Positions 1-9,030 of a DNA stretch of 64,000 bases are shown here, piece after piece. How positions within the stretch are numbered: the first letter of the stretch is position 1; each line of letters begins with the position of its first letter. Origin of the DNA: Legionella maioricensis (GTDB lineage Bacteria; Pseudomonadota; Gammaproteobacteria; Legionellales; Legionellaceae); contig NZ_JAJKBJ010000002.1 of NCBI RefSeq assembly GCF_023618015.1, forward strand, positions 62,001 through 126,000. The letters run 5' to 3'. A program made the position numbers and the translations under genes. The notes under the pieces are model-generated. The model was not told the origin of the DNA. It made no database searches and worked only from the letters and a program-made list of their open reading frames with translations.

Positions 1-117
1 CTCCCTTTGTTTTTGTTCCTCATCCATTTTATTTAAAAATTTACTGAGCTTACTGGTATAGCCCGTCCCCATAACCCCTAAAGACACCAACAAGATTACC
101 ATTATTTTCTTGATCAT
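1..117 (-). CDS. Partial small membrane or exported protein, cut by the left window edge
   Basis: Reading leftward from an ATG at 117, 39 codons stay open to the window edge. The N-terminus has two lysines followed by a hydrophobic stretch (IMVILLVSLGVMGTG), which looks like a signal anchor or signal peptide, and then becomes polar and charged (NKMDEEQKQRE). No strong Shine-Dalgarno is visible, and a second ATG lies five codons in. The family is not recognisable from this fragment. Confidence 0.45.
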   Translation of the reverse strand, partial: MIKKIMVILLVSLGVMGTGYTSKLSKFLNKMDEEQKQRE

Positions 118-344
118 ATTGAACACCACAAAAGCATTTGAGGCAATATTAAACCATATGGGCAAATAAAAATCTACTCCATAAGCATAAAATTGCTAAC
201 GCTTTAGGTTCCTAAACTATAACGAGCAACCCTCTTAAAATAGACTCAAGGTTCGACCTGAGAATAAAATTTTATTGTCACTGATGCTCTGGATATTTAA
301 TGAAAACTTATAGAAAAGAATTATAGTTTCATGTGTCCTATGCG

Positions 345-379
345 TTAAAAAAATGAAGGTTGGGTCGCAACCCAACCTT
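345..379 (-). terminator. Rho-independent terminator of the gene ending at 381
   Basis: The arms AAGGTTGGGT (356-365) and ACCCAACCTT (370-379) are perfect 10-bp complements around a CGCA loop. On the minus strand the hairpin runs into a seven-T tract. It begins right at the stop codon of the minus-strand gene. Confidence 0.8.
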
Positions 380-380
380 G

Positions 381-1661
381 CTAATTACTAGCAATTAATG
401 AAAACACCTGCGAGGGTGCAACTCCCACTTGTTGATCTTGCCGATAATCAAAAAATGAATTTGGATTGGCGGTCATATTCCCTGAGAGTCCAAACTCACT
501 TAATTCTTCAAGTTTTTGTTGATTGCTTTCTTGGTTAGAAGAATAAACTGGATAATCTTGTTCAAACTGCTGGTATAATCTTAGCTGTTCTTGTTCTCGC
601 AGAATCTGTTCCTGACGAGCTGCTTCTCGTTGAGCGGCTTCGAGGCGTCGTTTTTCTTGATATTCACTATAAAACTGTTCAAATCCGTCAAGGGCAAAAG
701 CTGCTTGTTGAAAAAGATTAATGCGATTAGAAAGTATGTCTACATATATTTTTTTTTGTCTTGCATAACAAGCACTAAATGACGAATCAATGATCTCTTT
801 ATAAGATTCTACTGGAGTCGAGATGATAGTTGCCAAGGTTTCAAAAAACTCTTTTTTATTAAAGAGGTTTTTTGGTACCTCTGATTCAAAGTCAGTTAGA
901 CCATTTAGAATGTTGCTATACTTTTCAGTATAAAAAGGGTAACTAAAACAACATTCCGGATCAATTTTTACCGCATGCAAAGCCTTATCCGTTTTACTTA
1001 CACCAAAGTTTTCATCATTCATATCGATATCAGCTAAAAAAGATGCAACAAGATGAATGGCCGTGAGTCCAATTATTGGTCTTCTATGTAACATATTCTT
1101 TTGTAAGACTCTCGTCCACTCAAAAAAATTGGGAATATCCTTAGATAGACGATAATTCATGGAGGTAGGGTCTCCTTCCACAGCGTACATATTAGGTTGA
1201 GGCGCTCCAAGGATTAGACGATATATTCGCCCCCCTACAACGGCACTTTCTATCCAGAATTGTTTATCATCAAAAGGCGCTGTTTCTTCGAGAAGTTTTC
1301 TATGGTGTGCATTTAAAAGCATTAATCCGCCATGGCTGTTTGAGCAGTGCCATTTTCTAGCATCGTCATGATTAAAAAAAAGATATTTTCTATTGATGAC
1401 GGACTGGAGTTCCGAGTCGTCCTCCTCATAAGGGATAAATTGTTTTTCTTTTTTATCCAAATAGGTATGTACGGAAAAATCTTTTTCTTCTTCACTATCA
1501 CTTTCCGAGTCGTTGTCCGAATCGCTATCAGAGTTACTACTGTCATCTCGAGTGTTATTAATTTCTAATGCAACATCATCCCAACGTGGTTTCTTCTTGA
1601 CAGTACATTCTATTTCTTTCTGGTCACTCTCTAAAGCGCTATGATCTCGTTTTATTTGCAT
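381..1661 (-). CDS. Hypothetical acidic protein, candidate effector with a kinase-like motif
   Basis: The longest frame opens with TTG at 1730, but the ATG at 1661 has an AAAGG about ten bases upstream and is preferred (426 residues). Near the N-terminus is a long Ser/Asp/Glu run. In the middle, D-M-N-D-E-N is followed about 15 residues later by K-I-D-P-E. That spacing resembles the catalytic D-x4-N and metal-binding D of PI3K/HipA-type kinase folds. The C-terminal third holds a Glu/Gln/Arg-rich probable coiled coil. I do not recognise the family. Composition, isolation and its own terminator resemble Legionella Dot/Icm substrates, but both secretion and kinase activity are inferences. No glycine-rich loop was identified. 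Confidence 0.6.
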   Translation of the reverse strand: MQIKRDHSALESDQKEIECTVKKKPRWDDVALEINNTRDDSSNSDSDSDNDSESDSEEEKDFSVHTYLDKKEKQFIPYEEDDSELQSVINRKYLFFNHDDARKWHCSNSHGGLMLLNAHHRKLLEETAPFDDKQFWIESAVVGGRIYRLILGAPQPNMYAVEGDPTSMNYRLSKDIPNFFEWTRVLQKNMLHRRPIIGLTAIHLVASFLADIDMNDENFGVSKTDKALHAVKIDPECCFSYPFYTEKYSNILNGLTDFESEVPKNLFNKKEFFETLATIISTPVESYKEIIDSSFSACYARQKKIYVDILSNRINLFQQAAFALDGFEQFYSEYQEKRRLEAAQREAARQEQILREQEQLRLYQQFEQDYPVYSSNQESNQQKLEELSEFGLSGNMTANPNSFFDYRQDQQVGVAPSQVFSLIASN

Positions 1662-1948
1662 TGGATTGTTACCTTTTATAGACAGAGGGGCTAATCGTGT
1701 TGAATTACTAATTAGGCCACATTGTAACAAATAAAAACTGAGAGATCAATTATTAATCAACCAAAAAATGCGCAGTCAGCTCCAATCCCTACAATTTTAA
1801 TCCACCGACGTTCAAATGCTCGACATTACTTTCATTCAATAAAAACTATGTAATAATATATAGCTTGTCGGGTTTGTATTCCTATTTAAGAATTAGTACC
1901 CTTTGTTGGGCAACCCACTCGCGACTTATTAGATTATGAGTTTTGAAA

Positions 1949-2416
1949 ATGCTTAGTTATTTCGAATTGGCCTTGAAAGAGGCTATGCAAGGAGTTGAAA
2001 ATGGTGATGGAGCGCCATTTGGCGCGTGTATCGTCAATAAAGGTCAAATTATTGCTCTGGCACATGATACTGTTTTAAAAGAAAATGATGCTACGTGCCA
2101 CGCTGAAATGAATGCGATTAGAATCGCTTCAAAAAATTTAGCAAACTACCAACTGGGCTCAAGTATCATTTACTGTACCTCTGAACCATGTCCCATGTGT
2201 TTGTCGGCCATTCATTGGTCTGGTATCAAGCAGTGTTATTTTATCGCCGATAAAAAATGTGCGGCTGAATATGGTTTTGATGATGATTTATTGTATAACG
2301 AATTAATAAAACCAATTTCCCAAAGAAAGATGTTTATTGAGCAGCAAACGAATCTTTATAATGAAGTTAAAAATCTATTCGACTGTTGGAAAGAAAAGGG
2401 GTTGCCACTTTGTTAA
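1949..2416 (+). CDS. Nucleoside deaminase (cytidine/deoxycytidylate deaminase superfamily)
   Basis: This zinc-dependent deaminase carries both signatures of its superfamily: H-A-E-M-N-A (zinc His and catalytic Glu) and P-C-P-M-C-L-S-A (two zinc cysteines). The length (about 155 residues) and the PCPMCLSAIHWSG context are closest to guanine deaminase or tRNA-adenosine-deaminase-like enzymes, and the substrate cannot be settled from sequence alone. The frame could start at a TTG at 1943, but the ATG at 1949 lies eight bases after a weak GAG and is more likely. It stands alone, between a candidate effector and a stretch of decayed DNA. Confidence 0.85.
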   Translation: MLSYFELALKEAMQGVENGDGAPFGACIVNKGQIIALAHDTVLKENDATCHAEMNAIRIASKNLANYQLGSSIIYCTSEPCPMCLSAIHWSGIKQCYFIADKKCAAEYGFDDDLLYNELIKPISQRKMFIEQQTNLYNEVKNLFDCWKEKGLPLC

Positions 2417-2761
2417 ATAAGCAATTGGGGCTCGGGTAAAGACATAGTCGGAACCTAGGATGAGGTGCCTCCCAAATCCCGGTTTACAGCTTGCGCGCTC
2501 CCCCAGCCGTTCCTTCATACAATATAAAAGACATCTCCACCAGGAGCTTCAATCTAAACCGCTATAGACGCGTTAATTGCAGGATGACATTGATAATTCA
2601 CAAATTTAAATTCCACCATCTAACCTTGCTGTAAAATCAAATACATACCATCGTTTTATTCAACAAACACCATCCGCATCACAGATCACTTTACCCTGGG
2701 TTAATATATTGTTAAGTATTTAAGCATACACTCTCTACTTATCTCTCGTTTAGAAGCTTAC
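2417..2761. other. Intergenic region with thyA remnant and degenerate repeat
   Basis: This 345-bp stretch has no intact gene. Around 2427-2480 is a GC-rich segment weakly resembling the AGCCTGGGTGAA repeats at 13986 and 28875. At 2554-2619 is a remnant of a thyA 3' end. The last 140 bp is AT-rich and presumably carries the promoter of the gene at 2762. Confidence 0.6.
2554..2619 (-). pseudogene. thyA': Remnant of a thymidylate synthase 3' end
   Basis: Read on the minus strand, this encodes [16 protein letters not shown] and a stop, against [16 protein letters not shown] at the end of the intact thyA. By hand, 51 of the first 60 bases match 3752-3811, including the stop codon. Matching ends abruptly upstream of this and just past the stop. 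Both copies have the same orientation and are 1198 bp apart, bracketing the ORF at 2762. Confidence 0.85.
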
Positions 2762-3715
2762 ATGAAAATAATTTTAGTAGTGTCACATCATCCAGAGCGA
2801 CATAATGGGGTATTTAGCCGTCTTCCGCCAAATTCTGAATATAGTGTTCATAAATGTAAAACTCCTTTAACTGACGCCAGAGAAGCTGCATTACCAGCTG
2901 TCTTAGATTTCTTAGCAGAAGTAGTTAACGGCTTGGCTAAAAATAGTGTAGATCAGGTTCATATTATCACTGATTATAACTTAGGATATTCCGGAACTGC
3001 TACATGTCAAATACCCGAATTAAATGCTTTAATTAATGTGTTTCAAGATAACCATGATCAGCAATTTAAGGCCCAAAATAAAGTCACAGCCAGCGTAACT
3101 CCCGTGTCGGTTGCAAGTGCGGCATCATCACCTTTCGTCATTCCCGTTTTTTTCCATTTTGAGGGTAGTCATGCGGAAAAAGATGGCGCATCAGATAAAT
3201 TTCAGAGTAGTTTGGAAGACGTTATTACAGAGTTTGGAAGCGGCAAAGTATTACACTTTTTAAATAAAATCAGACCCTCTTCTCGTGCTCGCAATAGCAC
3301 AAAGAGTCCAAATATAAATAGTAGCAGTCCAGAGCCCTCTGCTTCACCTTTGTCTCAGGATATGGGCAGTAGTTCGACATCATCTCTTGCTTTGCTCTCT
3401 GGCTTAACGCCTAAGGATGAACTTTTCGAATTTCCTCCATTCATCAGCCAATCCTCCGCAAGCTCTATTGGATTAAGCAATATCGAAAAACACTTGAACG
3501 CCACAACAGATAAACTTGTATTGGCATCCCCGTTTAGCGATGTAAATCCTGCTTCATATTTTGGTCCTGAACAAGAAGAAGAGAGCCACTCCCCAACACC
3601 AGTACAATTACATCGCTTCTTTAGCCAGTTAGCGATAGCTGTCCCAACGCGTCATGCTTTGAGCGTTGAAACAAAAGACAGTAGTTCACTCTTATCAAGT
3701 CCAGAATTCAGTTAA
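2762..3715 (+). CDS. Hypothetical protein, possible effector, between two thyA 3' ends
   Basis: No family is recognised in these 317 residues. The N-terminal 160 residues look like a folded alpha/beta domain: a hydrophobic MKIILVVSHHP strand, then LPAVLDFLAEVVNGL and VHIITDYNLG. The rest is low-complexity and rich in Ser, Pro and Thr, ending in S-S-S-L-L-S-S-P-E-F-S. The ATG at 2762 is the only reasonable start. Its location between a thyA remnant and intact thyA suggests arrival with a replacement thyA 3' end. A secreted role is possible but unsupported beyond composition. Confidence 0.6.
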   Translation: MKIILVVSHHPERHNGVFSRLPPNSEYSVHKCKTPLTDAREAALPAVLDFLAEVVNGLAKNSVDQVHIITDYNLGYSGTATCQIPELNALINVFQDNHDQQFKAQNKVTASVTPVSVASAASSPFVIPVFFHFEGSHAEKDGASDKFQSSLEDVITEFGSGKVLHFLNKIRPSSRARNSTKSPNINSSSPEPSASPLSQDMGSSSTSSLALLSGLTPKDELFEFPPFISQSSASSIGLSNIEKHLNATTDKLVLASPFSDVNPASYFGPEQEEESHSPTPVQLHRFFSQLAIAVPTRHALSVETKDSSSLLSSPEFS

Positions 3716-3720
3716 GTAAG

Positions 3721-3739
3721 CCAATTTACTATAAATTGG
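3721..3739. terminator. AT-rich hairpin between convergent genes
   Basis: CCAATTTA (3721-3728) and TAAATTGG (3732-3739) are perfect 8-bp arms around CTA, placed between the convergent ends of the 2762 ORF and thyA. There is no clear T-tract, so termination strength is uncertain. Confidence 0.4.
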
Positions 3740-3751
3740 TTATCAAATTGA

Positions 3752-4546
3752 CTAAACCGCTATGGGGGCTTTAATTGCAGGGTGACATTGATAATTTACA
3801 AATTCGAAATCCTCATAACGGTATTCAAATAAAGAGGCGGGGTTTGCTTTAATGTGTAAAGAAGGCAAAGGGAGAGGAGCTCTGGTTAATTGAGTTCTCG
3901 TTTGTTCTAAATGATTGAGATATAAATGACAATCCCCACCCGTCCAGACAAACTCACCCACATCAAGATTGCATTGTTGGGCCACCATATGGGTCAATAA
4001 AGAATAAGAAGCAATATTAAAGGGCACTCCTAGAAATACATCTGCGGAACGTTGATAGAGTTGGCAAGAAAGCTTGTTATTTGCGACATAAAATTGAAAT
4101 AAGGCATGGCATGGCATTAAGGCCATTTGATCTAACTCACCGACATTCCAGGCACTGACAATTAAACGACGTGAATCAGGATTGGTTTTAATTTGCTGCA
4201 CAATGTCAGACAATTGATCGATGGTGCGCCCATCAGCCGTTGGCCAACTACGCCATTGACGACCATAAACAGGGCCCAAATCACCATTGCTATCAGCCCA
4301 TTCATCCCAGATGGTCACTCCATTTTCTTTTAAATAAGCAATATTGGTATCACCGCGTAAAAACCATAACAGTTCGTGGATTATACTGCGCGTATGTAAC
4401 TTCTTGGTGGTCAATAATGGAAACCCTTTACTCAAATCAAAACGCATTTGATAACCAAATACAGATAAGGTTCCTGTACCTGTTCGGTCTGTTTTTTCCG
4501 TTCCGTGCTGTAAAATATGCTCTAATAACTGCAAATAAGTTTTCAT
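3752..4546 (-). CDS. thyA: Thymidylate synthase
   Basis: This enzyme methylates dUMP to dTMP using methylene-tetrahydrofolate. Its 264 residues match the E. coli enzyme in length, and the nucleophile in M-P-C-H-A-L-F falls at Cys146, the same number as in E. coli. The dUMP-binding stretch [10 protein letters not shown] and the conserved end P-A-I-K-A-P-I-A-V are present. Its ATG overlaps the lgt stop by four bases (ATGA), so the two are translationally coupled as in many gammaproteobacteria. A decayed second copy of its last 20 codons lies at 2554-2619. Confidence 0.98.
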   Translation of the reverse strand: MKTYLQLLEHILQHGTEKTDRTGTGTLSVFGYQMRFDLSKGFPLLTTKKLHTRSIIHELLWFLRGDTNIAYLKENGVTIWDEWADSNGDLGPVYGRQWRSWPTADGRTIDQLSDIVQQIKTNPDSRRLIVSAWNVGELDQMALMPCHALFQFYVANNKLSCQLYQRSADVFLGVPFNIASYSLLTHMVAQQCNLDVGEFVWTGGDCHLYLNHLEQTRTQLTRAPLPLPSLHIKANPASLFEYRYEDFEFVNYQCHPAIKAPIAV

Positions 4547-5313
4547 TTATTAACCCACCATAACCAAAGCCCGAATAATAGCATGGGTATAGATAAAATC
4601 TGTCCCATGGTCAACCAGCCAAAAGCAATAAAACCTAATTGAGGATCCGGCTGACGGAAACACTCAGCAATCAAACGACAGACCGCATAACCCATTAAAA
4701 ATACGGCTGAGACTCGTCCTGTTGGTCTGGGTTTTGAGGCATAACACCAGACCAGAATAAATAAGCCAACTCCTTCCAGACCAAATTCATAAATTTCAGA
4801 GGGATGGCGCGGCTGATCATCTACATGAGTAAATACCATTGCCCAGGGAACATCTGTCACTCTTCCCCATAGCTCCCCATTAATAAAATTGCCGACCCGA
4901 CCAGCAGCTAATCCCAACGGTACTAAGGGGGCAACGAAATCACCAACCTCCCAGAATGTCTTGCCAAATCTTCGTGCAAATATCCATACCGCGATAATCA
5001 CCCCAATTAACCCGCCATGGAAAGACATCCCCCCTTCCCAAATTTTAAATAATACCCAAGGCTGATGAATGAACTCCTGAAAATTATAAAACAGCATATA
5101 GCCAATACGACCGCCTAAGATGACGCCGAGAGCGGTATAAAATATCAAATCGCTAATCTGCTCAGTAGTCCAATTCAGTTTATAATGTTTCATCCGCCAA
5201 TAAGCCAACAACCAGGCGCCCACAAAACCGATTAAGTACATCAAACCATACCAATGAACTTTTACCGGCCCCAAAGAAAAGGCCACCGGATTGATATAAG
5301 GAAAAGTAACCAT
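4543..5313 (-). CDS. lgt: Prolipoprotein diacylglyceryl transferase
   Basis: Lgt attaches diacylglycerol from phosphatidylglycerol to the lipobox cysteine of prolipoproteins in the inner membrane. The 256-residue protein has about seven membrane segments and the family motifs H-G-G-L-I-G and [14 protein letters not shown]. The N-terminus [11 protein letters not shown] is typical. It precedes thyA with a four-base overlap. Confidence 0.97.
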   Translation of the reverse strand: MVTFPYINPVAFSLGPVKVHWYGLMYLIGFVGAWLLAYWRMKHYKLNWTTEQISDLIFYTALGVILGGRIGYMLFYNFQEFIHQPWVLFKIWEGGMSFHGGLIGVIIAVWIFARRFGKTFWEVGDFVAPLVPLGLAAGRVGNFINGELWGRVTDVPWAMVFTHVDDQPRHPSEIYEFGLEGVGLFILVWCYASKPRPTGRVSAVFLMGYAVCRLIAECFRQPDPQLGFIAFGWLTMGQILSIPMLLFGLWLWWVNK

Positions 5314-5330
5314 ATGAATTTAAGTTCCTT

Positions 5331-6134
5331 TTAAAAAAACATTTTAAGTGCTGTTAAAAATAATATGGCAATAAAACCATATTTTAATTGTTGCACAGGT
5401 AAAAGATAATTTAATTTAGTTCCATAAGGGGCAATGAAACAACTGGGAATTGCCACCCAAAGCACTGCGGGCCAATAGATATATCCGGTGGAATAAGGTA
5501 TTGCAGCCATTTCATAGCGCCCCGTTACCATACAAGCAACGGTTCCTACCAGCGCAACGGTAAAGGAGCATAAGTTAGATACCGCTGGAATTTTTCGCAC
5601 AGCGACACCACAAGAACCAAGATAAGGAATGATTAAAACACCCCCCCCAATTCCTAAAAGACCGGATTTTAATCCAATCACAAAACTAACCAGGCCGTTC
5701 AACCAAGATTTGGGAAATCGTTCTGCCCGCTTTACATGAACATCAGTCAACATCTTAACGACCACAAATAATAAAAAAACGGCAAAGATAATTTTCAACC
5801 AATAAGTCGATATAAATCCAGCAATGACAACACCTGAAACGGTCCCTATCACTATTCCTGGCCATAATTTATTAAAAACCGACCAAAGAATTTCGCCCAT
5901 TTTATAATGAGCTCTTAAAGAAGCTTGTGCCGTAAAAATCATTATCGCTAATGAAGTGCCTGTAGCGGCATGCATTACTATCTGTTCCGGGATAAGTTGT
6001 CTCAGCTGAAAAATAAAAGCCAATCCAGGGACAACGATTATTCCACCGCCAACTCCTAAAATACCAGCCATTAATCCCGCGAAAATACCAATGAAAATAT
6101 AGATAGTAGCATCCAGGAATAAATTCATAAGCAT
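5331..6134 (-). CDS. TauE/SafE family membrane transporter (sulfite-exporter-like)
   Basis: This is an integral membrane protein of 267 residues with two homologous halves. Each half starts with a glycine-rich motif of the TauE/SafE (DUF81) family: G-I-L-G-V-G-G-G near residue 25 and G-L-L-G-I-G-G-G near residue 160. Members export sulfite, sulfoacetate or other small anions, but the substrate here is unknown. Its ATG overlaps the ptsP stop by one base (TAATG), indicating one transcript from rppH through ptsP to this gene and probably on to lgt and thyA. Confidence 0.9.
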   Translation of the reverse strand: MLMNLFLDATIYIFIGIFAGLMAGILGVGGGIIVVPGLAFIFQLRQLIPEQIVMHAATGTSLAIMIFTAQASLRAHYKMGEILWSVFNKLWPGIVIGTVSGVVIAGFISTYWLKIIFAVFLLFVVVKMLTDVHVKRAERFPKSWLNGLVSFVIGLKSGLLGIGGGVLIIPYLGSCGVAVRKIPAVSNLCSFTVALVGTVACMVTGRYEMAAIPYSTGYIYWPAVLWVAIPSCFIAPYGTKLNYLLPVQQLKYGFIAILFLTALKMFF

Positions 6135-8425
6135 TAGGACTTTCCTGCTCTAATTAAACCACCCAAACCTTCCTCTTCTAATGCTTTTTGCAAATGGAAG
6201 CGTATTTCTGCTGGATGTTCGTATTCAAGCACTTCAGCAAGGATCTTTCTGGCATTGGCTATAGCAAAATTGCGAATCACCCATTTGACTCGAGGCAAGC
6301 TGGATGAGTTCATACTTAAAGTATCAAAACCCATAGCAATTAACAAAATAACCGCCAAAGGATCACTGGCCATCTCGCCACAAATACTGACTTCAACTCC
6401 CGCCGCATGTCCGCCTTCAACCACTTTAAGTAGAACGCGCAACATAGCAGGATGTAAGGCATCATAAAGGCCTGCAACCCGGGCATTATTCCTATCTACA
6501 GCTAATAAATACTGAGTCAAATCATTGCTGCCTACCGAAATAAAATCGACGCGCTTTGCTATTTCACGAGCTAAATAAGCTGCGGCGGGCACTTCTATCA
6601 TGACCCCTATTTTGGGTTTTTCTATAGCGCACCCTTCTTCCAGAAGCTCCTCAAAGGCTTGCTCTATTAAATACGTTGCCTCTTCCACTTCGCTCAGATT
6701 CGTTACCATGGGTAACATAATGCGTAAATTATTCAATTCTTCGCTGGCACGCATCATGGCGCGAACCTGCACCAGAAATACATCGGGATGATCCAAAGTG
6801 ACTCTGATGCCGCGCCATCCCAAATAAGGATTGTCTTCTGCTATGGGAAAATAAGGCAAAATTTTATCGCCGCCAATATCCAAAGTTCGCATCGTAACAA
6901 AACGAGGAGCAAAAGCCTTAAGGGTCTGCCGGTAAATAATAGTTTGTTCGTCTTCTGAAGGAAAACGATCGCGACTCATGAAGGGAACCTCTGAACGATA
7001 TAAGCCCACTCCTTCAGCGCCGACGCTCATGGATAAACCAGCGTCCATAGCCAATCCGGTATTTACTTGCAAAGAAACTCTGTAGCTGTCCGTTGTTTCT
7101 GCAGGTTTATCCCGCAAACTGACGAGACTTTGATTTAAATCCTGTTCTTCCTGAGCTAATAATTTAAATTCAGTGAGTATCGTCCTGGAGGGCGAAACAT
7201 ACACATGGCCATAATAACCATCGACAATTAATGCCCGCCGAGAAACGTATTCAACCTTTAAACCACGCAAACCCATGACGGTAGGAACCCCTAAGGCACG
7301 GGCTAAAATGGCTACATGGGAATTATTAGAACCTTTGGCGGAAACCACCCCGACCAATTGGCCTTCAGGAACTTCTGCAAGAGCTGCGGCAGTGACCTCT
7401 TCCCCGATTAGAATCGTTCTTTTAGGGTAGGCAATTTCTTCGCGTTGTGACCACTGCAGCTCAGCTAAAACCCGTCTGCCCAAATCACGAAAATCACTGG
7501 CTCGTTCGCGCAGATAATCATCTTCCATGCCTTCAAACTGCGATACGTGTTTTTTAATTACGGTGGCTAAAGCAGCCTGGGCACTAATTTGCTCTTCACG
7601 AATGACCTGCTCTACCTCAGCGCCTAAACTGTCTTTATCGAGAATACGTAAATAGACGTCAAATAAAGCGTGTTCTTCTTCAGCAACTGTTGCTTTCATG
7701 CGTCTACTCAAACGACGCATGTCATCTCTGGCCGCTTCTAATGCCTCATAAAAAACTCTAATTTCATCTTCCAGATCTTCTACTGGATTTCGTGGAACAG
7801 CATCTATATCGGACAGGGGATAGACAACCACCGCAGTACCAATACCAATTCCCGGAACACTGCCAATACCAGACAAAGCGGTCTGAGTTGTTTCAACCTT
7901 GGCCACCCCTAAAGGCTTGGGTTGGGTCAGCTCAGCCAACTCACCGGTTGCTTCCGCATGCGCAATAATCCCGCCAAGTTGCGCTGCTAAAGTAATTAAA
8001 AATGACTCTTCCGCATCATCAAAACAGCGTTGCTCTACTTGCTGAACAATTAAAACACCATACAGCTTTCTATGTTGAATAATGGGCACACCCAAAAAGG
8101 CATTCAAATGCTCTTCGCCCAATAAAGAATTATGATAAAAATCCGGATGAGAGGGGGCATTTTCTAAATTGATGGGCTCTTCCCTACGCCCGATTAAACC
8201 GATAAGACCACTGTCCAGAGCAATGCGTACCCGAAACTCAGCCTGTTTGTTTAAACCTTCAGTGGCAATTAAGACATATTCAGCATGTTTGTTATCTATA
8301 AGGTAAACGGATACGGCCTCAGCATTAATGGCTTTATTGATATGCTGCACCAGAATACCAAGAGCGTCTGTTAAATGCTTGGCGGCGGTGACATCTTGAA
8401 CTATTCGTTTTAGTACTTTTAGCAT
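6134..8425 (-). CDS. ptsP: Phosphoenolpyruvate-protein phosphotransferase PtsP (enzyme I-Ntr)
   Basis: PtsP is the first enzyme of the nitrogen-related phosphotransferase relay, which takes phosphate from phosphoenolpyruvate to NPr and EIIA-Ntr for regulation rather than sugar uptake. An N-terminal GAF domain (residues about 1-160) is followed by the enzyme I N-terminal domain. The phosphohistidine H370 sits in N-S-H-V-A-I-L-A-R. The PEP-binding barrel shows G-A-E-G-V-G-L-Y-R-S-E, L-D-I-G-G-D-K and S-I-C-G-E-M-A. The 763-residue length is normal. It begins directly after the rppH stop, the classic rppH-ptsP pair. Confidence 0.97.
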   Translation of the reverse strand: MLKVLKRIVQDVTAAKHLTDALGILVQHINKAINAEAVSVYLIDNKHAEYVLIATEGLNKQAEFRVRIALDSGLIGLIGRREEPINLENAPSHPDFYHNSLLGEEHLNAFLGVPIIQHRKLYGVLIVQQVEQRCFDDAEESFLITLAAQLGGIIAHAEATGELAELTQPKPLGVAKVETTQTALSGIGSVPGIGIGTAVVVYPLSDIDAVPRNPVEDLEDEIRVFYEALEAARDDMRRLSRRMKATVAEEEHALFDVYLRILDKDSLGAEVEQVIREEQISAQAALATVIKKHVSQFEGMEDDYLRERASDFRDLGRRVLAELQWSQREEIAYPKRTILIGEEVTAAALAEVPEGQLVGVVSAKGSNNSHVAILARALGVPTVMGLRGLKVEYVSRRALIVDGYYGHVYVSPSRTILTEFKLLAQEEQDLNQSLVSLRDKPAETTDSYRVSLQVNTGLAMDAGLSMSVGAEGVGLYRSEVPFMSRDRFPSEDEQTIIYRQTLKAFAPRFVTMRTLDIGGDKILPYFPIAEDNPYLGWRGIRVTLDHPDVFLVQVRAMMRASEELNNLRIMLPMVTNLSEVEEATYLIEQAFEELLEEGCAIEKPKIGVMIEVPAAAYLAREIAKRVDFISVGSNDLTQYLLAVDRNNARVAGLYDALHPAMLRVLLKVVEGGHAAGVEVSICGEMASDPLAVILLIAMGFDTLSMNSSSLPRVKWVIRNFAIANARKILAEVLEYEHPAEIRFHLQKALEEEGLGGLIRAGKS

Positions 8426-8950
8426 CTAGGGCCTATGATTACCTCTTTTTCGTTTCATGCCGTAAGGGGTACGACGAGTTTTTAACAGGGGTTCCAACTC
8501 TTTTAGCGCTTGAATATACACTTGTCGCTTAAAAAAGATAACCCTCTCTTCCGGCTCATGAAAATCTATCCAACGCCAACTATCAAACTCCGGAGACTCA
8601 CTTAAGTCCAGCTTCACTTTTTGCTCACTGGAAATAAGTTTTAGCAAATACCATTTTTGTTTCTGGCCGATGACTAATGGTTCACTGCCATGACGTAAAT
8701 ATTGTTTAGGAAGTCTGTATTTAAGCCAACGTTTGGTCGAGCCCATCACTTCGACATCGCTCTTATCCAAACCGACTTCTTCATGCAACTCCCTAAACAT
8801 TGCTTGTAATGACGTTTCACCTGCAGCCAATCCCCCCTGGGGAAATTGCCAGGCATCGTGACCACTTCGTCTGCCCCAAAATACTCTATCCGATTCGTTG
8901 ACAAGGATAATACCTACATTCAAACGATAACCGGCGCGATCAATCACCAT
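8426..8950 (-). CDS. rppH: RNA pyrophosphohydrolase RppH (Nudix)
   Basis: RppH removes pyrophosphate from 5'-triphosphorylated mRNA, triggering RNase E decay. The Nudix box G-G-L-A-A-G-E-T-(x7)-R-E-L-H-E-E-V-G-L matches GX5EX7REUXEEXGU exactly. The family N-terminus D-R-A-G-Y-R-L-N-V-G-I and W-Q-F-P-Q-G-G are present. The length (174) is usual, and its stop abuts the ptsP start. Confidence 0.96.
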   Translation of the reverse strand: MVIDRAGYRLNVGIILVNESDRVFWGRRSGHDAWQFPQGGLAAGETSLQAMFRELHEEVGLDKSDVEVMGSTKRWLKYRLPKQYLRHGSEPLVIGQKQKWYLLKLISSEQKVKLDLSESPEFDSWRWIDFHEPEERVIFFKRQVYIQALKELEPLLKTRRTPYGMKRKRGNHRP

Positions 8951-9030
8951 GATGTCACTGCTTAGACTAAACCGTTAATACCTTGATTTTTCCACAAAGT
9001 GCAAGACCTTGGCAATTAAATCTGAAAATA

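Noticed and set aside
245-262. CTCAAGGTTCGACCTGAG as the T-arm of a tRNA gene
   Set aside because: It is a simple hairpin, with no acceptor stem or anticodon arm around it.
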